Below are positions 36,764 to 46,294 of a DNA stretch of 64,000 bases, in pieces (position 1 is the first letter of the stretch; the number at the start of each line of letters is the position of its first letter). Under the pieces are notes generated by a model. The model ran no database searches. It had not been told where the DNA came from and saw only the letters and a list, made by a program, of their open reading frames with translations. The position numbers and the translations under genes were made by a program. The stretch lies in assembly GCF_001730295.1 (NCBI RefSeq), contig NZ_MIKA01000012.1, forward strand, positions 62,001 to 126,000, written 5' to 3'. The stretch comes from Enterococcus plantarum (GTDB taxonomy: Bacteria > Bacillota > Bacilli > Lactobacillales > Enterococcaceae).

Positions 36764-37264
36764 TTATCCTAAGATTTCTTCTACAGATTTACCACGAAGT
36801 GCTGCCACTTCTTCGGCACGTTTTAATTGTTTTAACCCTTCAACTGTTGCGCGAACAACGTTGATTGGTGTATTTGAACCTAATGATTTTGATGTAATAT
36901 CTGCTACACCAGCTAATTCCAATACGGCACGAACTGGTCCACCAGCGGCTACCCCAGAACCTTCTACTGCAGGTTTCATAAGGATACGGCCACCACCAAA
37001 TACCCCGATCACTTCGTGAGGGATACTAGAACCAACCATAGGCACTTCAACTAAGTTTTTCTTCGCGTCTTCGATTGCTTTACGGATTGCTTCTGGCACT
37101 TCTTGTGCTTTACCAGTCCCAAAGCCAACGTGACCGTTTTTATCTCCCACAACAACTAGTGCTGCAAAGCGTAGACGACGTCCACCTTTAACAACTTTCG
37201 TTACACGGTTGATAGAAACCACGCGGTCTTCTAATTCCAAGTGTTTTGGATCAATATAAACCAT
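36764..37264 (-). CDS. rpsE: Ribosomal protein S5
   Basis: The 166-residue protein has the double-stranded RNA-binding-like N-domain ([18 protein letters not shown]) and the [17 protein letters not shown] segment. The loop positions linked with spectinomycin resistance (around VKGGRR) look wild type. It helps decoding fidelity and mRNA helicase activity. It lies 20 bp after rplR. Confidence 0.98.
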   Translation of the reverse strand: MVYIDPKHLELEDRVVSINRVTKVVKGGRRLRFAALVVVGDKNGHVGFGTGKAQEVPEAIRKAIEDAKKNLVEVPMVGSSIPHEVIGVFGGGRILMKPAVEGSGVAAGGPVRAVLELAGVADITSKSLGSNTPINVVRATVEGLKQLKRAEEVAALRGKSVEEILG

Positions 37265-37284
37265 GAATGGTGTTCCTCCTTCTC

Positions 37285-37641
37285 CTAAAATTCTAGTCCA
37301 TTTTCACGCGCTGCTTCAGCTAAAGCTTGCACGCGGCCATGGTAAAGGTATCCACCACGGTCAAAGACTACTACTTTAACGCCTTTTTCAGCGGCACGTT
37401 CAGCGATTAATTTACCAACAGCTGCGGCTGTTTCTGTTTTGTTTCCACCTGAAATCTCTTTATCTAAGGCAGAGGCACTTGCTAGCGTTACACCCGCTAC
37501 GTCATCAATGATTTGCGCGTAGATGTTTTTGTTAGAACGGAATACGTTCAAGCGTGGGCACTCAGCAGTACCAGAGATTTTGTTACGTACACGACGATGT
37601 CTCTTTTGACGTGTTTTGTTTTTGTCTGGTTTTGTAATCAC
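37285..37641 (-). CDS. rplR: Ribosomal protein L18
   Basis: This 118-residue 5S rRNA-binding protein starts [20 protein letters not shown] from a GTG and has [25 protein letters not shown]-type ending, seen here as GGYLYHGRV. The GTG is preferred to the upstream in-frame GTG that falls inside the ribosome site GAGGTG. It lies after a spacer of about 96 bp behind rplF that forms a hairpin. Confidence 0.96.
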   Translation of the reverse strand: MITKPDKNKTRQKRHRRVRNKISGTAECPRLNVFRSNKNIYAQIIDDVAGVTLASASALDKEISGGNKTETAAAVGKLIAERAAEKGVKVVVFDRGGYLYHGRVQALAEAARENGLEF

Positions 37642-37694
37642 AATTGTCACCTCTTTATATTTGCTAGCTATTAAGCTGCGATAGACAACGGATC

Positions 37695-37724
37695 GTTATT
37701 TTTCAAACTGAATTGAAAAATAAC
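37695..37724 (-). other. Hairpin in the rplF-rplR spacer
   Basis: GTTATTTTTCAA and TTGAAAAATAAC form a perfect 12-bp stem with a 6-nt loop and no T run. It probably affects mRNA processing or stability inside the spc operon. Confidence 0.5.
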
Positions 37725-37737
37725 TCTCAAGCTGCTA

Positions 37738-38274
37738 TTATTTACCAGTTTTACCTTCTTTACGACGTACGAATTCGCCAACATAACGGATTCCTTTGCC
37801 TTTATAAGGTTCTGGAGGACGAGTACCACGAATATTTGCTGCTAATTCACCAACGTGTTCTTTGTTAGCGCCTTTTACAACTACTTGTGTATTCGAAGGT
37901 ACTTCTACAGTTACACCAGCTGGTGGTGTGATTTCTACTGGATGAGAATACCCAACGTTAAGAACTAATTTAGTCCCTTGCATTTGAGCACGGTACCCAA
38001 CCCCGATAAGTTCAAGACCTTTTTCAAAGCCTGTACTTACACCAACAACCATGTTGTTGAAGTTTGCACGAGTTGTTCCGTGGATTGTTTTCATGTCTTT
38101 GCTATCGTTTGGACGAGTGAATGTTACTTCGTTTCCTTCGATATTCATCGTGATATCAGAAGAGAATTCACGTGTTAATTCACCTTTAGGTCCTTTTACA
38201 GTAATGTTGTTTCCTTCTTGTTTGACTTCAACGCCAGCAGGAAGTACAACGATTTTATTACCAATACGGCTCAC
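37738..38274 (-). CDS. rplF: Ribosomal protein L6
   Basis: The 178-residue protein with two repeated domains starts [17 protein letters not shown]. The C-terminal signature [16 protein letters not shown] is present. It sits near the factor-binding site of the large subunit, between rpsH and rplR. Confidence 0.98.
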   Translation of the reverse strand: MSRIGNKIVVLPAGVEVKQEGNNITVKGPKGELTREFSSDITMNIEGNEVTFTRPNDSKDMKTIHGTTRANFNNMVVGVSTGFEKGLELIGVGYRAQMQGTKLVLNVGYSHPVEITPPAGVTVEVPSNTQVVVKGANKEHVGELAANIRGTRPPEPYKGKGIRYVGEFVRRKEGKTGK

Positions 38275-38305
38275 TTAGAGACACCTCCTTGTGTGTTTTT
38301 TTAAA

Positions 38306-38704
38306 TTACCATACGTAGGCGATTACTTCGCCGCCGATGTTTTTTGCTCTTGCTTCTTTATCAGTTACAACACCTTCAGAAGTAGAGATAATCGCGATTC
38401 CTAGACCATTCAATACTTTAGGTACTTCGTCAGATTTGACATAAGCACGTAAACCTGGTTTAGAGATACGTTTTAAGTTTGTGATAACACGTTCTTCGTT
38501 TTTACCGTATTTAAGGAAAACACGAATCACGCCTTGTTTGTCATCTTCGATATATTCTACATCGCGTACAAAACCTTCACGTTTCAAGATTTCAGCGATA
38601 TCACGTTTGATTTTTGACGCAGGCACTTCTAAGCTTTCATGTTTAACCATGTTTGCATTACGAATGCGCGTTAAAAAATCTGCAATTGGATCTGTCATGA
38701 CCAT
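38306..38704 (-). CDS. rpsH: Ribosomal protein S8
   Basis: The 132-residue protein begins [19 protein letters not shown] and has the signature [20 protein letters not shown]-type ending (GEVIAYVW at the C-terminus). In bacteria S8 also regulates the spc operon by binding its mRNA. A start one or two codons later (MTDPIADF) is possible. Confidence 0.97.
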   Translation of the reverse strand: MVMTDPIADFLTRIRNANMVKHESLEVPASKIKRDIAEILKREGFVRDVEYIEDDKQGVIRVFLKYGKNEERVITNLKRISKPGLRAYVKSDEVPKVLNGLGIAIISTSEGVVTDKEARAKNIGGEVIAYVW

Positions 38705-38739
38705 TGAACTATTTACCTCCTTTATGCGAGTTTACTTGT

Positions 38740-38925
38740 TTACCAGCTAGCTTTCTTCACGCCGGGAATTTGACCTTTATAGGCAAGTTCGCGGAAGCAA
38801 ATACGGCAAAGATGAAATTTACGATAAACTGAATGTGGACGTCCGCAACGTTCACAACGAGTATATGCTTGTGTTGAATGTTTTGCAGGGCGTTTGTTTT
38901 TAGCAATCATTGATTTTTTAGCCAC
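38740..38925 (-). CDS. rpsN: Ribosomal protein S14, type Z (zinc-binding)
   Basis: This 61-residue S14 is the short zinc-ribbon form, with two Cys-x2-Cys pairs (CERCG and CRICF). It lies between rplE and rpsH. Such genes are usually complemented under zinc limitation by a longer zinc-free paralogue elsewhere. Confidence 0.97.
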   Translation of the reverse strand: MAKKSMIAKNKRPAKHSTQAYTRCERCGRPHSVYRKFHLCRICFRELAYKGQIPGVKKASW

Positions 38926-38943
38926 GTAGTTCGCCTCCTTTTA

Positions 38944-39483
38944 TTATTTTTGGAATGGCATACCTAATTGTGTCAACAATTCACGAGATTCTTCATCTGT
39001 GTTTGCTGTCGTTACAATAACGATGTCCATACCGCGTACTTTATCTACTAAATCATAATCAACTTCTGGGAAGATTAATTGTTCTTTAACACCTAAAGTA
39101 TAGTTACCACGTCCGTCAAAAGCTTTTTTGCTTACTCCGTGGAAGTCACGTACACGAGGTAGAGAAACAGATACTAATTTATCTAAAAATTCGTACATTC
39201 TTTCTCCGCGTAAAGTAACTTTTGCACCGATTGGCATGCCTTCACGTAGACGGAAACCAGCGATTGATTTCTTAGCTTTAGTGATCAATGGTTTTTGACC
39301 TGTGATCAATGCTAATTCTTCAACTGCTTTATCTAAATTTTTTGCGTTTGAAACAGCGTCACCCACACCCATGTTAATAACGATCTTATCAACTTTTGGT
39401 GTTTGCATAACTGAACTATAATTAAATTTTTCCACTAATGCTGGAGTAATTTCTTTAATATATTTTTCTTTCAGGCGGTTCAT
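38944..39483 (-). CDS. rplE: Ribosomal protein L5
   Basis: The 179-residue 5S rRNA-binding protein has [19 protein letters not shown] near the N-terminus, the [21 protein letters not shown] segment (here [14 protein letters not shown]) and [18 protein letters not shown] near the end. It lies between rplX and rpsN. Confidence 0.98.
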   Translation of the reverse strand: MNRLKEKYIKEITPALVEKFNYSSVMQTPKVDKIVINMGVGDAVSNAKNLDKAVEELALITGQKPLITKAKKSIAGFRLREGMPIGAKVTLRGERMYEFLDKLVSVSLPRVRDFHGVSKKAFDGRGNYTLGVKEQLIFPEVDYDLVDKVRGMDIVIVTTANTDEESRELLTQLGMPFQK

Positions 39484-39509
39484 TTAGTAAGCCCCTCCTT
39501 CCTTTTAAT

Positions 39510-39818
39510 CTATTTATCTAAGACTTCACCGGTTTTTTTAGAAACACGGACTTTTTTTCCATCGACTTCTTTGTAACCTACACGACCAGCTACACCTGTT
39601 CCGTCAATCACCATTACATTAGAAACATGAATCGGCGCTTCGACTTCTAGGATTCCGCCTTGCGGCGCTGCTTGATTTGGTTTTTGGTGTTTTTTCATGA
39701 TGTTAACACCTTCAACGATGACTTTGTCTTTTTTAGGAAACGCTGCTAATACAACGCCTTCTTTATTTTTGTCTTTACCAGTGATAATTTTCACTTTATC
39801 GCCTTTTTTAACAAACAT
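39510..39818 (-). CDS. rplX: Ribosomal protein L24
   Basis: The 102-residue KOW-domain protein ([18 protein letters not shown]) initiates large-subunit assembly. It lies 34 bp after rplN. The stretch [12 protein letters not shown] is typical. Confidence 0.97.
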   Translation of the reverse strand: MFVKKGDKVKIITGKDKNKEGVVLAAFPKKDKVIVEGVNIMKKHQKPNQAAPQGGILEVEAPIHVSNVMVIDGTGVAGRVGYKEVDGKKVRVSKKTGEVLDK

Positions 39819-39852
39819 TACTGTTTCGCACCTCCTTTGATACGTGTCCTGA

Positions 39853-40251
<399 letters not shown>

Positions 40252-40280
40252 TCAATCTATATAGGAAAATCTCGTTTTTA

Positions 40281-40547
40281 TTAGATAATAACTGCTTCTT
40301 CGACTACCTCTAGTAAACGGAAACGTTTTGTAGCTGATAATGGACGAGTTTCCATGATTCTTACGATGTCTCCAACTTTTGCAGTGTTGTTTTCATCATG
40401 AGCTTTATATTTCTTAGAATATTTCATACGTTTACCATAAATAGGATGGTTTTTCTTTGTTTCTACGACAACAGTGATAGTTTTATCCATCTTATCTGAA
40501 ACAACACGACCTTGGTAAACTTTGCGTTGATTTCTTTCTTCAGTCAT
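40281..40547 (-). CDS. rpsQ: Ribosomal protein S17
   Basis: This 88-residue OB-fold protein begins [20 protein letters not shown] and has the motif [20 protein letters not shown]. The ATG ten bases after GGAAGGAGG is used; an in-frame upstream ATG inside the ribosome-site region would add seven residues. Confidence 0.97.
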   Translation of the reverse strand: MTEERNQRKVYQGRVVSDKMDKTITVVVETKKNHPIYGKRMKYSKKYKAHDENNTAKVGDIVRIMETRPLSATKRFRLLEVVEEAVII

Positions 40548-40570
40548 ACGCGTTTGGCCTCCTTCCACTA

Positions 40571-40759
40571 TTAGTTAGCTTGTTCACGCAATACTGTTTT
40601 GATGCGTGCAATCGATTGACGTACTTCTTTAATACGTGCAGTGTTTTCTAATTGACCTGTTGCTAGTTGGAATCTAAGATTAAATAATTCTTCTTTGAAT
40701 TGCTTTTCTTTTTCAAGCATTTCGGCAGTGGTTAATTCTCTGATTTCTTTAACCTTCAT
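40571..40759 (-). CDS. rpmC: Ribosomal protein L29
   Basis: The 62-residue helical-hairpin protein begins [20 protein letters not shown]. It sits at the polypeptide exit. The gene overlaps the rplP end by 11 bp and precedes rpsQ. An upstream ATG would add eight atypical residues. Confidence 0.96.
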   Translation of the reverse strand: MKVKEIRELTTAEMLEKEKQFKEELFNLRFQLATGQLENTARIKEVRQSIARIKTVLREQAN

Positions 40760-41183
40760 TCGATTCACCACCCATTTCCTCACGTTTTACAATTTTGGTT
40801 TTCACCGGTAATTTGTGGGATGCAAGACGAAGAGCTTCACGAGCTACTTCTTCAGGTACGCCTGCGATTTCAAACATGATTTTACCACGTTTAACTGGTG
40901 AAACCCAGCCTTCAGGAGCCCCTTTACCTTTACCCATACGAACACCGATAGCTTTACTTGTGTATGATTTGTGAGGGAAAATTTTAATCCATACTTTCCC
41001 GCCACGTTTCATATAACGAGTCATAGCAATACGGGCAGCTTCGATTTGACGGTTAGTAATCCAGTGAGATTCAGTTGCTTGTAAGCCCCATTCACCAAAT
41101 GTTACTTCTTTTCCACCTTTGGCTTCACCACGCATTTTACCTCTAAATTCACGACGGTGTTTTACACGTTTAGGTACTAACAT
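40749..41183 (-). CDS. rplP: Ribosomal protein L16
   Basis: The 144-residue protein begins [20 protein letters not shown] and has the signature [19 protein letters not shown] near the arginine hydroxylation region. It lies close to the A-site tRNA. It is 2 bp after rpsC. Confidence 0.98.
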   Translation of the reverse strand: MLVPKRVKHRREFRGKMRGEAKGGKEVTFGEWGLQATESHWITNRQIEAARIAMTRYMKRGGKVWIKIFPHKSYTSKAIGVRMGKGKGAPEGWVSPVKRGKIMFEIAGVPEEVAREALRLASHKLPVKTKIVKREEMGGESNEG

Positions 41184-41185
41184 GA

Positions 41186-41842
41186 TTATTTCCCTCCTTT
41201 CTCAGTGTTTTTTTTCGTTGGAAGAATTTCTCCACGGTAAATCCACACTTTAACTCCTAATTTTCCGTAAGTTGTGTCTGCTTCTTCCCATGCGTAATCA
41301 ATATCAGCACGCAAAGTGTGAAGTGGAACTGTACCTTCAGAGTAACCTTCTGAACGAGCAATATCAGCACCGTTTAAACGACCTGATACTTGTGTTTTGA
41401 TACCTTTAGCGCCTGAACGCATAGTGCGTTGGATCGCTTGTTTTTGAGCACGACGGAACGCAACACGGTTTTCTAATTGACGTGCAATTCCTTCGCCTAC
41501 TAATTTTGCATCTAAATCTGGTTTTTTGATTTCAATGATGTTGATATGAACTCTTTTACCAGTCAATGAATTTAATGATTTTCTTAGGTTTTCGACTTCA
41601 GATCCGCCTTTACCGATAACCATACCTGGTTTAGCTGTGTGGATTGAAATGTTCACACGATTTGCAGCGCGCTCGATCTCAATTGTAGACACAGCGGCAT
41701 CAGCAAGTTTTGTCGCGATAAATTTACGGATTCTTAAATCTTCGTGTAAGAACTCAGCATACTCTTTTTCAGCATACCATTTTGCATCCCAGTCGCGGAT
41801 GATGCCTACACGCATTCCAATTGGATGTACTTTTTGACCCAC
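41186..41842 (-). CDS. rpsC: Ribosomal protein S3
   Basis: The 218-residue KH-domain protein begins [19 protein letters not shown] and has the KH loop [14 protein letters not shown]. It lies at the mRNA entry channel with S4 and S5. It is separated from rplV by an unusually long structured spacer. GAGGAGG precedes the ATG. Confidence 0.98.
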   Translation of the reverse strand: MGQKVHPIGMRVGIIRDWDAKWYAEKEYAEFLHEDLRIRKFIATKLADAAVSTIEIERAANRVNISIHTAKPGMVIGKGGSEVENLRKSLNSLTGKRVHINIIEIKKPDLDAKLVGEGIARQLENRVAFRRAQKQAIQRTMRSGAKGIKTQVSGRLNGADIARSEGYSEGTVPLHTLRADIDYAWEEADTTYGKLGVKVWIYRGEILPTKKNTEKGGK

Positions 41843-42050
41843 TGATTGTCCCTCCTCTTATCTTTTGACACCTATTTATTTTAATAAATAGGTCTCATCT
41901 TGAGGTCCGGTAGCCATTGCTGTAACACACAGTGACTGCTTCGCAGAACTGATGTGGCACAGTACAAGGTGACTAAAAGGAACGTTTTTCCCTTAATAAC
42001 CTTTGTACTAGGCTCCTCCTCTTATTAAGTGACGTCTGTTTAAAAACAGA
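41843..42050 (-). other. Hairpin-rich 208-nt spacer between rplV and rpsC
   Basis: The two genes usually adjoin, but here the transcript carries four consecutive stem-loops. They are at 42035-42050 (TCTGTTT/AAACAGA, right after the rplV stop), 41961-42009 (AGTACAA/TTGTACT with an inner AAGG hairpin), 41926-41956 (CACA-CAGT-CTGC arms) and 41870-41893 (ACCTATTTATT/AATAAATAGGT, just before the rpsC ribosome site). No terminator T run and no convincing ORF are seen. Confidence 0.6.
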
Positions 42051-42398
42051 TTATTTTTCTGATACGACTACTGTAAGATGACTTGTACGTTTATTGATTG
42101 GTGATGCTGAACCTTTTGCACGTGGACGGAAGCGTTTCATTGTTGGTCCTTCGTTGACAAATGCTTCAGATACTACTAAGTTTTCAACGTCTAAGTCAAA
42201 GTTATTTTCTGCGTTAGCAACTGCTGACATTAAAACTTTTTCAATGATTCCAGCAGATTTGTTTGGCATGAATTTCAAGATAGAAATTGCATCCGCAACG
42301 CTTTTACCTCTGATAAGATCGATTACTAAACGGGCTTTACGAGGTGAAGTGCGAACTGTTTTTGCAGTTGCCTTAGCTGATGTAATTTGTTCTGACAT
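42051..42398 (-). CDS. rplV: Ribosomal protein L22
   Basis: The 115-residue protein begins [20 protein letters not shown] and has the long loop signature [20 protein letters not shown] that lines the exit tunnel. No insertion or deletion typical of macrolide resistance is visible. The ATG eight bases after GGAGG is used rather than one two bases after it. Confidence 0.97.
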   Translation of the reverse strand: MSEQITSAKATAKTVRTSPRKARLVIDLIRGKSVADAISILKFMPNKSAGIIEKVLMSAVANAENNFDLDVENLVVSEAFVNEGPTMKRFRPRAKGSASPINKRTSHLTVVVSEK

Positions 42399-42419
42399 TT
42401 GCATTTCCTCCCCTCAAAA

Positions 42420-42698
42420 TTAACGTCTAGTTTTCTTATCGTCGGCTCCGTGGCCACGATAAGTTCTAGTTGGTGCAAATTCACCTAATTTATGTCCTAC
42501 CATGTCTTCTTGGATGTATACTGGAACGTGTTTACGTCCATCATATACGGCAATTGTAAATCCAACAAATGTTGGAAAAATTGTAGAACGGCGAGACCAA
42601 GTTTTAATTACTTTCTTCTTTTCGGCACCTTGTTGAGCTTCAACTTTTTTCATTAAATGCTCATCAGCGAAAGGTCCTTTTTTCAAACTACGACCCAT
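42420..42698 (-). CDS. rpsS: Ribosomal protein S19
   Basis: The 92-residue head protein begins [20 protein letters not shown] and has [15 protein letters not shown]. It lies between rplB and rplV. Confidence 0.98.
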   Translation of the reverse strand: MGRSLKKGPFADEHLMKKVEAQQGAEKKKVIKTWSRRSTIFPTFVGFTIAVYDGRKHVPVYIQEDMVGHKLGEFAPTRTYRGHGADDKKTRR

Positions 42699-42740
42699 GG
42701 TGAACCTCCTCTCAAAATGTACGACACATGGTCAAAAAAA

Positions 42741-43571
42741 TTATTTAGTACGACGACGAACGATAAGTTTGTCTGATTTAGCTTTTTTATTACGAGTTTT
42801 CAAGCCGATAGCAGGTTGACCCCAAGGTGATACTGGAGCTTTACGTCCGATCGGTTGTTTCCCTTCACCACCACCGTGTGGGTGATCGTTCGGGTTCATT
42901 ACGCTACCACGTACAGTTGGGCGTTTACGCATCCAACGTGAGCGGCCTGCTTTACCAATGTTGATTAATTCGTGTTGTTCGTTCCCAACAGAACCAACTG
43001 TTGCACGGCAAGTTGCTAAGATCATACGAACTTCGCCTGAATTCAAACGGATTAATACATATTTGCCTTCTTTACCAAGTACTTGTGCACTTGTTCCAGC
43101 AGAACGGATTAATTGACCGCCTTTACCAGGTTTCATTTCAATGTTGTGGACAACAGTACCGACTGGAATGTTTTCCAATGGTAATGCGTTCCCTACTTTA
43201 ATATCTGCTTCAGTACCGGAAACAAGGCGCATGCCTACTTCCAATCCTTTTGGTGCTAGAATGTATGCTTTGATTCCATCTTCGTAATGTACTAACGCGA
43301 TGTTAGCAGAACGGTTTGGATCATACTCAATCGTTTTGACAACCGCTACAACGTTATCTTTATTACGTTTGAAGTCGATCATACGGTATTGACGTTTGTG
43401 ACCGCCACCTTGATGACGAACTGTAATACGACCATTGTTGTTACGACCGGCATGGTTTTTTAATGGCGCCAACAACGATTTTTCAGGTGTTGATGTCGTG
43501 ATTTCAGCGAAATCAGATGCTGTCATATTACGACGGCCATTTGTGGTAGGTTTATACTTTTTAATCGCCAC
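42741..43571 (-). CDS. rplB: Ribosomal protein L2
   Basis: The 276-residue protein has the RNA-binding domain with [20 protein letters not shown]-like sequence and the C-terminal [20 protein letters not shown] segment, with the conserved histidine of HPHGGGEG near the peptidyl transferase centre. It lies between rplW and rpsS. Confidence 0.98.
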   Translation of the reverse strand: MAIKKYKPTTNGRRNMTASDFAEITTSTPEKSLLAPLKNHAGRNNNGRITVRHQGGGHKRQYRMIDFKRNKDNVVAVVKTIEYDPNRSANIALVHYEDGIKAYILAPKGLEVGMRLVSGTEADIKVGNALPLENIPVGTVVHNIEMKPGKGGQLIRSAGTSAQVLGKEGKYVLIRLNSGEVRMILATCRATVGSVGNEQHELINIGKAGRSRWMRKRPTVRGSVMNPNDHPHGGGEGKQPIGRKAPVSPWGQPAIGLKTRNKKAKSDKLIVRRRTK

Positions 43572-43609
43572 GTCTTTTTCCCTCCCATTTAATAGTTAAC
43601 ATGGACTGC

Positions 43610-43900
43610 TTATTCAGCAGCATCGAAAATTTGAATTTCTTTTGAATCATCTGTTAATGTCACAACAGCTTTGCGACGTTTTTTTGTGTAACCAGCGTGT
43701 TTACCCATACGTTTAAATTTAGGGCGCACGTTAATGATGTTTACGTTTTTAACTTTAACATCAAATGCTGCTACAACAGCTTGTTTTACTAAAGTTTTAT
43801 TTGCGCGAGTGTCCACTTCGAAAGTGTATTTCTTTTCGTCCATAGCAAGCATGGATTTTTCAGTGATCACTGGGCGTTTGATTACGTCTAGTAAGTTCAT
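43610..43900 (-). CDS. rplW: Ribosomal protein L23
   Basis: The 96-residue protein begins [20 protein letters not shown] and includes the loop with [20 protein letters not shown]. It forms the docking site for trigger factor and SRP at the exit. Its start shares one base with the rplD stop. Confidence 0.98.
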   Translation of the reverse strand: MNLLDVIKRPVITEKSMLAMDEKKYTFEVDTRANKTLVKQAVVAAFDVKVKNVNIINVRPKFKRMGKHAGYTKKRRKAVVTLTDDSKEIQIFDAAE

Positions 43901-44523
43901 TATGCAAGCACCTCCTCAATTTGAGTAAGAGCAGTTTGTGTTGCCAATACTTTAGTATTAGAAACGATATCTAAAACACTTACGTTATCAGAAGTTACTA
44001 CAGAAACGTTTGGTAGATTACGTGCAGACAAAGCTGCAAAATCATTTCCAGTTTCTAAAACAACTAATACTTTCGCATCAATAGATAAGTTTGTTAGAAC
44101 TTGTTTGAATTCTTTTGTTTTTGGTGCATCAAAGCCTAAAGCTTCAACAGCTACCAAATTGTTTTCAGCAACTTTATCTGATAATACAGATTTCATTGCT
44201 AAACGACGAACTTTTTTAGGAAGTTTGTAGCTGTAAGAACGCGGTGTTGGTCCGAAGACTACGCCACCTCCACGCCATTGTGGTGAACGAATTGAACCTT
44301 GACGAGCACGACCAGTTCCTTTTTGACGCCATGGTTTACGGCCGCCGCCACGAACTTCTCCGCGGTGTTTTACTGAGTGTGTACCTTGTCTTAATGAAGC
44401 ACGTTGCATGATGATTGCATCGTAGACAACTGTTTCATTTGGTTCGATTCCGAAAATCTCTTCGTTTAAAGTGATTTCGCCATTTTGAGTTCCATCTTGT
44501 TTAAATAATGCTACATTCGGCAT
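43900..44523 (-). CDS. rplD: Ribosomal protein L4
   Basis: The 207-residue protein has the tunnel loop [20 protein letters not shown] with wild-type-looking sequence. In Gram-negatives, and as reported in Bacillus-type systems, L4 can repress its own operon through the leader; whether it does here is not shown. Confidence 0.98.
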   Translation of the reverse strand: MPNVALFKQDGTQNGEITLNEEIFGIEPNETVVYDAIIMQRASLRQGTHSVKHRGEVRGGGRKPWRQKGTGRARQGSIRSPQWRGGGVVFGPTPRSYSYKLPKKVRRLAMKSVLSDKVAENNLVAVEALGFDAPKTKEFKQVLTNLSIDAKVLVVLETGNDFAALSARNLPNVSVVTSDNVSVLDIVSNTKVLATQTALTQIEEVLA

Positions 44524-44548
44524 TCCTTAGTTCCTCCTTTCCCTACGC

Positions 44549-45178
44549 TTATTTAGCTTTCACAGCTGATTTGATTGTGATTAATGATTTTTTCGCTCCA
44601 GGAATGTTACCTTTAATCATGATTACATTTCTTTCAGCGTCCACTTTAACAATTTCAAGGTTTTGAATTGTTACGCGGTTACCACCCATACGGCCGGCAA
44701 GTTTTTTATTTTTAAATACACGGTTAGGTGCAACTGGACCCATTGACCCAGGACGACGGTGGTAACGTGAACCGTGACTCATTGGTCCGCGGCTTTGTCC
44801 GTGACGTTTGATAACGCCTTGGAATCCTTTACCTTTCGAAGTTCCTGTAACATCAATAATGTCACCTGCTTGGAAAACATCTACCTTAATTTCTTTACCT
44901 ACTTCATATTCTCCTAGCTCAACATTTTTGAATTCCTTAATGAAGCGCTTAGGAGCCGTGTTTGCTTTTGCAACATGACCTTTCGCAGGTTTGTTCGCTA
45001 ATACTTCACGTTTGTCTTGGTAACCGATTTGGATAGCTTCGTATCCGTCAGTCTCAACAGTTTTTACTTGTAAAACTACGTTTGGCGTAGCTTCAACTAC
45101 TGTTACTGGAATTAATTCACCAGACTCAGTAAAGATTTGTGTCATTCCCACTTTTTTTCCTAAGATTCCTTTGGTCAT
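44549..45178 (-). CDS. rplC: Ribosomal protein L3
   Basis: The 209-residue protein begins [20 protein letters not shown] and has the loop [20 protein letters not shown] reaching to the peptidyl transferase centre. It is the second gene of the S10 operon, 24 bp after rpsJ. Confidence 0.98.
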   Translation of the reverse strand: MTKGILGKKVGMTQIFTESGELIPVTVVEATPNVVLQVKTVETDGYEAIQIGYQDKREVLANKPAKGHVAKANTAPKRFIKEFKNVELGEYEVGKEIKVDVFQAGDIIDVTGTSKGKGFQGVIKRHGQSRGPMSHGSRYHRRPGSMGPVAPNRVFKNKKLAGRMGGNRVTIQNLEIVKVDAERNVIMIKGNIPGAKKSLITIKSAVKAK

Positions 45179-45202
45179 GAGTACACCTCCATCATCTTGA
45201 TT

Positions 45203-45511
45203 TTATAGTTTGATTTCAATATTCACACCAGATGGTAAGTCAAGCTTCATTAAAGCATCAACTGTTTTTGGTGTTGGGTTCACAATGTCGATTAGACGTT
45301 TGTGCGTACGCATTTCGAATTGTTCGCGTGAATCTTTGTATTTATGAGTCGCACGAATAACTGTGTAAAGCGAGCGTTCTGTTGGTAATGGAATTGGTCC
45401 TGACACGTCAGCTCCAGTTCTTTTTGCTGTTTCCACAATTTTATCCGCTGATTGATCTAAAATACGGTGTTCATACGCTTTTAAACGGATACGAATTTTT
45501 TGTTTTGCCAT
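45203..45511 (-). CDS. rpsJ: Ribosomal protein S10
   Basis: The 102-residue protein begins [20 protein letters not shown] and also acts as NusE in antitermination. It heads the S10 operon. The ATG after GAAGGAGG is used; the in-frame upstream ATG would add 12 residues. Confidence 0.98.
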   Translation of the reverse strand: MAKQKIRIRLKAYEHRILDQSADKIVETAKRTGADVSGPIPLPTERSLYTVIRATHKYKDSREQFEMRTHKRLIDIVNPTPKTVDALMKLDLPSGVNIEIKL

Positions 45512-45676
45512 CTTGTTCCCTCCTTCGCCTATTTTGAAAGTAGACATAGCTCCACGAAAATTTTTCCGTCACGCTCGTTCGTGGCAAAGCGTCCGGGCGT
45601 GTCGCAACCTCTCGTTTCTTAGCCGGTAGATCAAAAGCTTGATTTACCAATGCTTTTACACTTCTGTAAATAGCAC
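45512..45676 (-). promoter_or_regulatory. Leader of the S10 operon
   Basis: About 165 nt separate the probable transcription start from rpsJ. Several hairpins are possible, for instance around CCACGAACGAGCGTGACGG and its neighbours (45557-45590). It may be a target for autogenous control by a ribosomal protein. No specific Rfam family is claimed. Confidence 0.4.
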
Positions 45677-45683
45677 CTTTGTA

Positions 45684-45712
45684 ATTATATTATAGAAACA
45701 TAGTAATAGCAA
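45684..45712 (-). promoter_or_regulatory. Promoter of the S10 ribosomal operon
   Basis: TTGCTA and TATAAT are spaced 17 bp apart on the minus strand, about 170 bp before rpsJ. Confidence 0.85.
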
Positions 45713-45879
45713 GGTTTTTTTCAGAAAAAAGATATTTTTTTTGCAAGCATTCTTTTGATTATTATTCTTTTGTATACAACTGATTCAGTCAGCAATAAAA
45801 AACTGTATATATTAATAGAAGGAAAGTGAATCGTTTTGACAACGGAAGCTCCTTGCGCGCAACTACTATTTTGAAGAAA

Positions 45880-45922
45880 AAAAAGACAGAGCAAAACTTT
45901 TTCGTTTTACCCTTTCCCTTTT
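45880..45922 (-). terminator. Terminator of the inositol operon
   Basis: On the minus strand GGGTAAAAC pairs with GTTTTGCTC (two wobbles) around GAAAAA and is followed within a few bases by eight T residues. Confidence 0.6.
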
Positions 45923-45938
45923 TAACAAAAATACTTGT

Positions 45939-46244
45939 TTATAGTTGACTAATCATTCGTTCAACATTCATATACTGAAAATCTTCTGGTTTCATAAAAA
46001 CAATCTTAGACGTACATTTTTCCTGATCAACAATCCCTCGTATTTGCTCCTCATATCTTGCAACTTGAGGTGTTAAAAGTAATACATCATAATTTTTAAA
46101 CATAAGTTTCTCTTGAATACGACTTACAGGTGCATAATCGATTGCGTATTCTAACTCTTTTTCCCTAAGAGACTCGAGAATTTTTGAAACCAATAATGAA
46201 GCACTGATTCCAGATTCACAGATAATCAAAATCGTTTTTTCCAT
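45939..46244 (-). CDS. Orphan PTS EIIB-like protein of the lactose/cellobiose type
   Basis: The 101-residue protein begins MEKTILIICESGISASLLVS, with the phospho-accepting cysteine at position 9 as in EIIB domains of the lactose/chitobiose family. No EIIA or EIIC gene is nearby. It lies 50 bp after a sodium symporter gene at the end of the inositol operon. It may carry a phosphate signal for regulation rather than transport; this is inference. The ATG after GGAGGG is used, eight codons inside a longer open frame. Confidence 0.8.
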   Translation of the reverse strand: MEKTILIICESGISASLLVSKILESLREKELEYAIDYAPVSRIQEKLMFKNYDVLLLTPQVARYEEQIRGIVDQEKCTSKIVFMKPEDFQYMNVERMISQL

Positions 46245-46294
46245 ATCAACCCTCCTGCTAATCGACATTCTTTTTCCCTAACACTAAGCTCACC

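Noticed and set aside
45826-45948. 40-codon plus-strand frame from GTG behind GGAAAG
   Set aside because: It runs across the inositol operon terminator and into the EIIB stop, is low in complexity and has no recognisable features.
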